Source: Fidelibacterota bacterium
Lineage (GTDB): Bacteria; Fidelibacterota; UBA8477; JABMPR01
Direction of reading: 5' to 3'
NCBI GenBank assembly: GCA_013203185.1
Contig: JABMOS010000049.1
Location: forward strand, 1-33,949
DNA length: 33,949 nucleotides
This document shows positions 32,030 through 33,949 of the stretch, piece after piece. Under the pieces are notes generated by a model. The model was not told the DNA's origin, did no database searches, and worked only from the letters and a program-made list of their open reading frames with translations. Position numbers and translations under genes: made by a program. The first letter of the stretch is position 1. The number at the start of each line of letters is the position of its first letter.

Positions 32030-33181
32030 TTGATTTTCAAGAAAATATGCCTGGTCTATGTGACAATTGCGGTATTACTGCTACCTCAATTATTAGCATT
32101 TGAATATGTGGATAATCCCAATAATCCCATTTTTAATGGGGACCAATACTGGGATGATTTAGCAGTCATTAATCCAACCGTTCTCTATGAGGATGGTGCC
32201 TATAAAATGTGGTTTGGTGGTCGAAATGTGGGACTGCCAATTCAAATCGGATATGCCACTTCTCAGGATGGCATCGTATGGGACGAACTGCCAGCCCCAG
32301 TCCTCACGGTCGGCTCTGGTGGAGATTTCGACTCTCAAGATCTCAAGAGCATCTGTGTCCTCCATGATGAGAGCGAGTACAAAATGTACTACACCGCAAC
32401 AAATTCATCAGCAATGCCCAGGCTAGGACTCGCCACAAGTCCAGATGGTATTTCATGGACAAAGTCTAGCCAAAATCCAATATTAGAATTGGGGCAAACA
32501 GGAAGCTGGAATGAATCTAGAGCTCACAATGCCACGGTAATCAAGCGCGATGAACTTTATTATATGTGGTTCACAGGTAGGAACGAAAATATGGAAGTCG
32601 GCATGGGCTTGGCTTATTCTCAAGATGGTATCTCATGGACCGAGGAAGAACTGAATCCCATATTTATGATGGATCCCCTGATTGAGTGGGAGTCAATTTA
32701 TCCGACTTTGCCTGCCGTGGTAGAGCGTGAAGACGACAGTTTTATAATGGCATACATGGGTTTCGATGGGCTTTATCGACAGGTTGGGCTTGCTACCTCA
32801 CCAGATGGTATTCAATGGACTCGGCACCCAAATAATCCAATTATCCCACATGGTGCAGTTGGCAGCTGGAATGAAGAAACGAGTACTGGACCCAGTATTG
32901 CGATTATTGAGCAAGGCCTGTATCGGATGTGGTATGCCGGAAACTCAATTTATAGCACTTCAACCACCTGGTCATTTGGACAAGGTGATATTATTTTTGA
33001 TCCCATGGGGGATGTAAACTATGACTACACGCTGAACATCTCTGATGTGATTCAGCTTGTAAGTATCATATTGGGAAATCTGGAGGCAAGTGAGTATCAA
33101 CTGGATATGGCTGATTTCAATCAGGATGAGTCAGTAGATGTGTCAGATCTTCAAGTCTTGATAAACACCATATTGGAGTGA
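32030..33181 (+). CDS. Secreted five-bladed-propeller-like protein with C-terminal dockerin-type repeats
   Basis: A 383-aa exported protein with a signal peptide (about residues 1-23). The body (about 25-320) has four repeats of G-(L/Y)-A-x-S-x-D-G-I-x-W alternating with YKMWFGG/YYMWFTG/YRMWYAG strands, the pattern of GH43/GH32/GH130-like five-bladed beta-propellers. The tail (about 325-383) has two dockerin-type calcium loops: GDVNYDYTLNISDVIQLV and ADFNQDESVDVSDLQVLI. The start is TTG with a GGGGGAG ribosome site. Glycan binding or hydrolysis is plausible, but I cannot place catalytic acids, so it may be non-catalytic. In FCB bacteria such dockerin-like tails occur without cellulosomes. Confidence 0.78.
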   Translation: MIFKKICLVYVTIAVLLLPQLLAFEYVDNPNNPIFNGDQYWDDLAVINPTVLYEDGAYKMWFGGRNVGLPIQIGYATSQDGIVWDELPAPVLTVGSGGDFDSQDLKSICVLHDESEYKMYYTATNSSAMPRLGLATSPDGISWTKSSQNPILELGQTGSWNESRAHNATVIKRDELYYMWFTGRNENMEVGMGLAYSQDGISWTEEELNPIFMMDPLIEWESIYPTLPAVVEREDDSFIMAYMGFDGLYRQVGLATSPDGIQWTRHPNNPIIPHGAVGSWNEETSTGPSIAIIEQGLYRMWYAGNSIYSTSTTWSFGQGDIIFDPMGDVNYDYTLNISDVIQLVSIILGNLEASEYQLDMADFNQDESVDVSDLQVLINTILE

Positions 33182-33290
33182 GCTCTTTTCTTCACCCCTC
33201 GGTTTTCCTCCATATAGTAGCGATATCATTAGTGGTTCTATACTGAGCTGACTTATTTTGGCAATCCAATTACCCAAAAGGGCATTTTGA

Positions 33291-33949
33291 ATGAAGCGCA
33301 TTCCCAAAAATGGAATAGATCAAAGCAAAATATTAGACGAGATGCGAGCGTATGGTGGTCAGGATGTGAATTATCGTGATTCCCGAACCTGGAGCCTGGT
33401 CTATCACCTGGATGATAAACACACGGACTTTTTGAAACAGGCCTATGGCTTGTATTTCTCCGAGAATGCCCTTAACCCCATGGCCTTTAAAAGCCTGAAA
33501 CGCTTTGAAACAGATATCATCAACATGACAGCCGCCATGCTACATGGTGATAAGAAGGCAGTAGGTACTGTTACTTCTGGTGGAACTGAAAGCTGTTTGC
33601 TACCAGTACTGACCTATCGTGACAGAGCCAAAGCACTTCGAAAGCTGCCCTTTAAGCCGGAAATGATAGCCCCAGAGAGTGTCCACGTGGCCTGGAGCAA
33701 AGCCGCTAAATATTTTGGTGTGAAAATTAAGTACGCTCCCCTCAAGTCAGATTTCCGCGTGGATGTTAGTGCGGTAAAAAAAATGATCAATCGACGCACC
33801 ATCATGCTGGTCGGTTCGGCCCCATCTTATCCCCATGGTGTGATAGACCCCATTGAGGAACTGGGGCGGTTAGGACTCCAGCATGATTTACCCCTCCAGG
33901 TGGATGCTTGCCTGGGTGGATTTCTACTACCCTTTATTGAAATGAATGG
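33291..33949 (+). CDS. Sphingosine-1-phosphate-lyase-like PLP enzyme (partial, 3' end cut by window)
   Basis: An open frame runs from the ATG at 33291 through the window edge (219 codons seen). It belongs to the group II PLP-dependent decarboxylase superfamily, closest to sphingosine-1-phosphate lyase. ALNPMAFKSLKRFETDII, the cofactor-phosphate motif TSGGTES (about residues 86-92), ESVHVAWSKAAKYFGV and VDACLGGFLLPF (about 204-215) match that group. The PLP-binding lysine would lie beyond the window. S1P lyases split phosphorylated long-chain bases into an aldehyde and phosphoethanolamine. Some bacteria have them, so this could act on bacterial sphingolipids or on a different phospho-amino alcohol. 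The ribosome site is weak (AAGGGCA). Confidence 0.85.
   Translation, partial: MKRIPKNGIDQSKILDEMRAYGGQDVNYRDSRTWSLVYHLDDKHTDFLKQAYGLYFSENALNPMAFKSLKRFETDIINMTAAMLHGDKKAVGTVTSGGTESCLLPVLTYRDRAKALRKLPFKPEMIAPESVHVAWSKAAKYFGVKIKYAPLKSDFRVDVSAVKKMINRRTIMLVGSAPSYPHGVIDPIEELGRLGLQHDLPLQVDACLGGFLLPFIEMN

Overview
The window is a stretch of bacterial chromosome, most likely from the FCB superphylum and probably a Marinimicrobia-like (Ca. Neomarinimicrobiota) genome. The pointers are an exbB-exbD-exbD-tonB operon with a second orphan tonB, a secreted protein ending in a YPNPFN-type FlgD/T9SS-like C-terminal domain, a beta-propeller protein ending in dockerin-type calcium repeats, and extragenic repeats containing CTTGTCGAAG-like cores. 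The taxonomic call is inference; there is no rRNA, and I see no tRNA or CRISPR array.

Layout. 1-3.2 kb: TonB energising operon, terminator, second tonB, terminator. 3.4-6.5 kb: SRPBCC protein, MgtE Mg2+ channel (minus strand), a decayed copy of the SRPBCC 3' end, a thiopurine-methyltransferase-like protein and a small DUF1858-like protein. 6.5-8.7 kb: a two-gene minus-strand operon of a ParB-fold protein and a spore-photoproduct-lyase-like radical SAM enzyme. 8.8-11.3 kb: one-domain asparaginase plus small lipoprotein (minus), then a membrane FMN-binding protein overlapping a LOG-family gene (plus). 11.5-13.3 kb: LytS/LytTR two-component pair. 13.5-15.6 kb: RsmE and a TPR-esterase lipoprotein. 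15.6-21.1 kb: RecQ and aconitase on the minus strand, separated by about 600 bp of repeat debris. 21.4-25.1 kb: SLC13 transporter - universal stress protein - SLC13 transporter. 25.2-30.0 kb: short GlpD-like oxidoreductase, penicillin-acylase-family hydrolase and a sorting-domain protein. 30.1-33.9 kb: YqgE/AlgH, a Tat-exported LD-carboxypeptidase, a propeller-dockerin protein and the start of a sphingosine-1-phosphate-lyase-like enzyme cut by the window edge.

Most genes are housekeeping or envelope functions. The parts most worth a second look are: (1) the ParB-like/SPL-like operon, whose radical SAM member keeps the cluster motif but, by eye, lacks the classical SPL hydrogen-donor cysteine and has extra cysteines; (2) two near-identical direct-repeat sites (9-mer, 11-bp spacer, 9-mer) of the kind bound by LytTR regulators, one before the lytS-lytR operon and one before the lipoprotein esterase, which suggests a local regulon; (3) a dispersed element found three times, each time just 3' of a minus-strand stop codon; and (4) a decayed SRPBCC paralogue beyond mgtE. 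All alignments were made by eye, with no database search.
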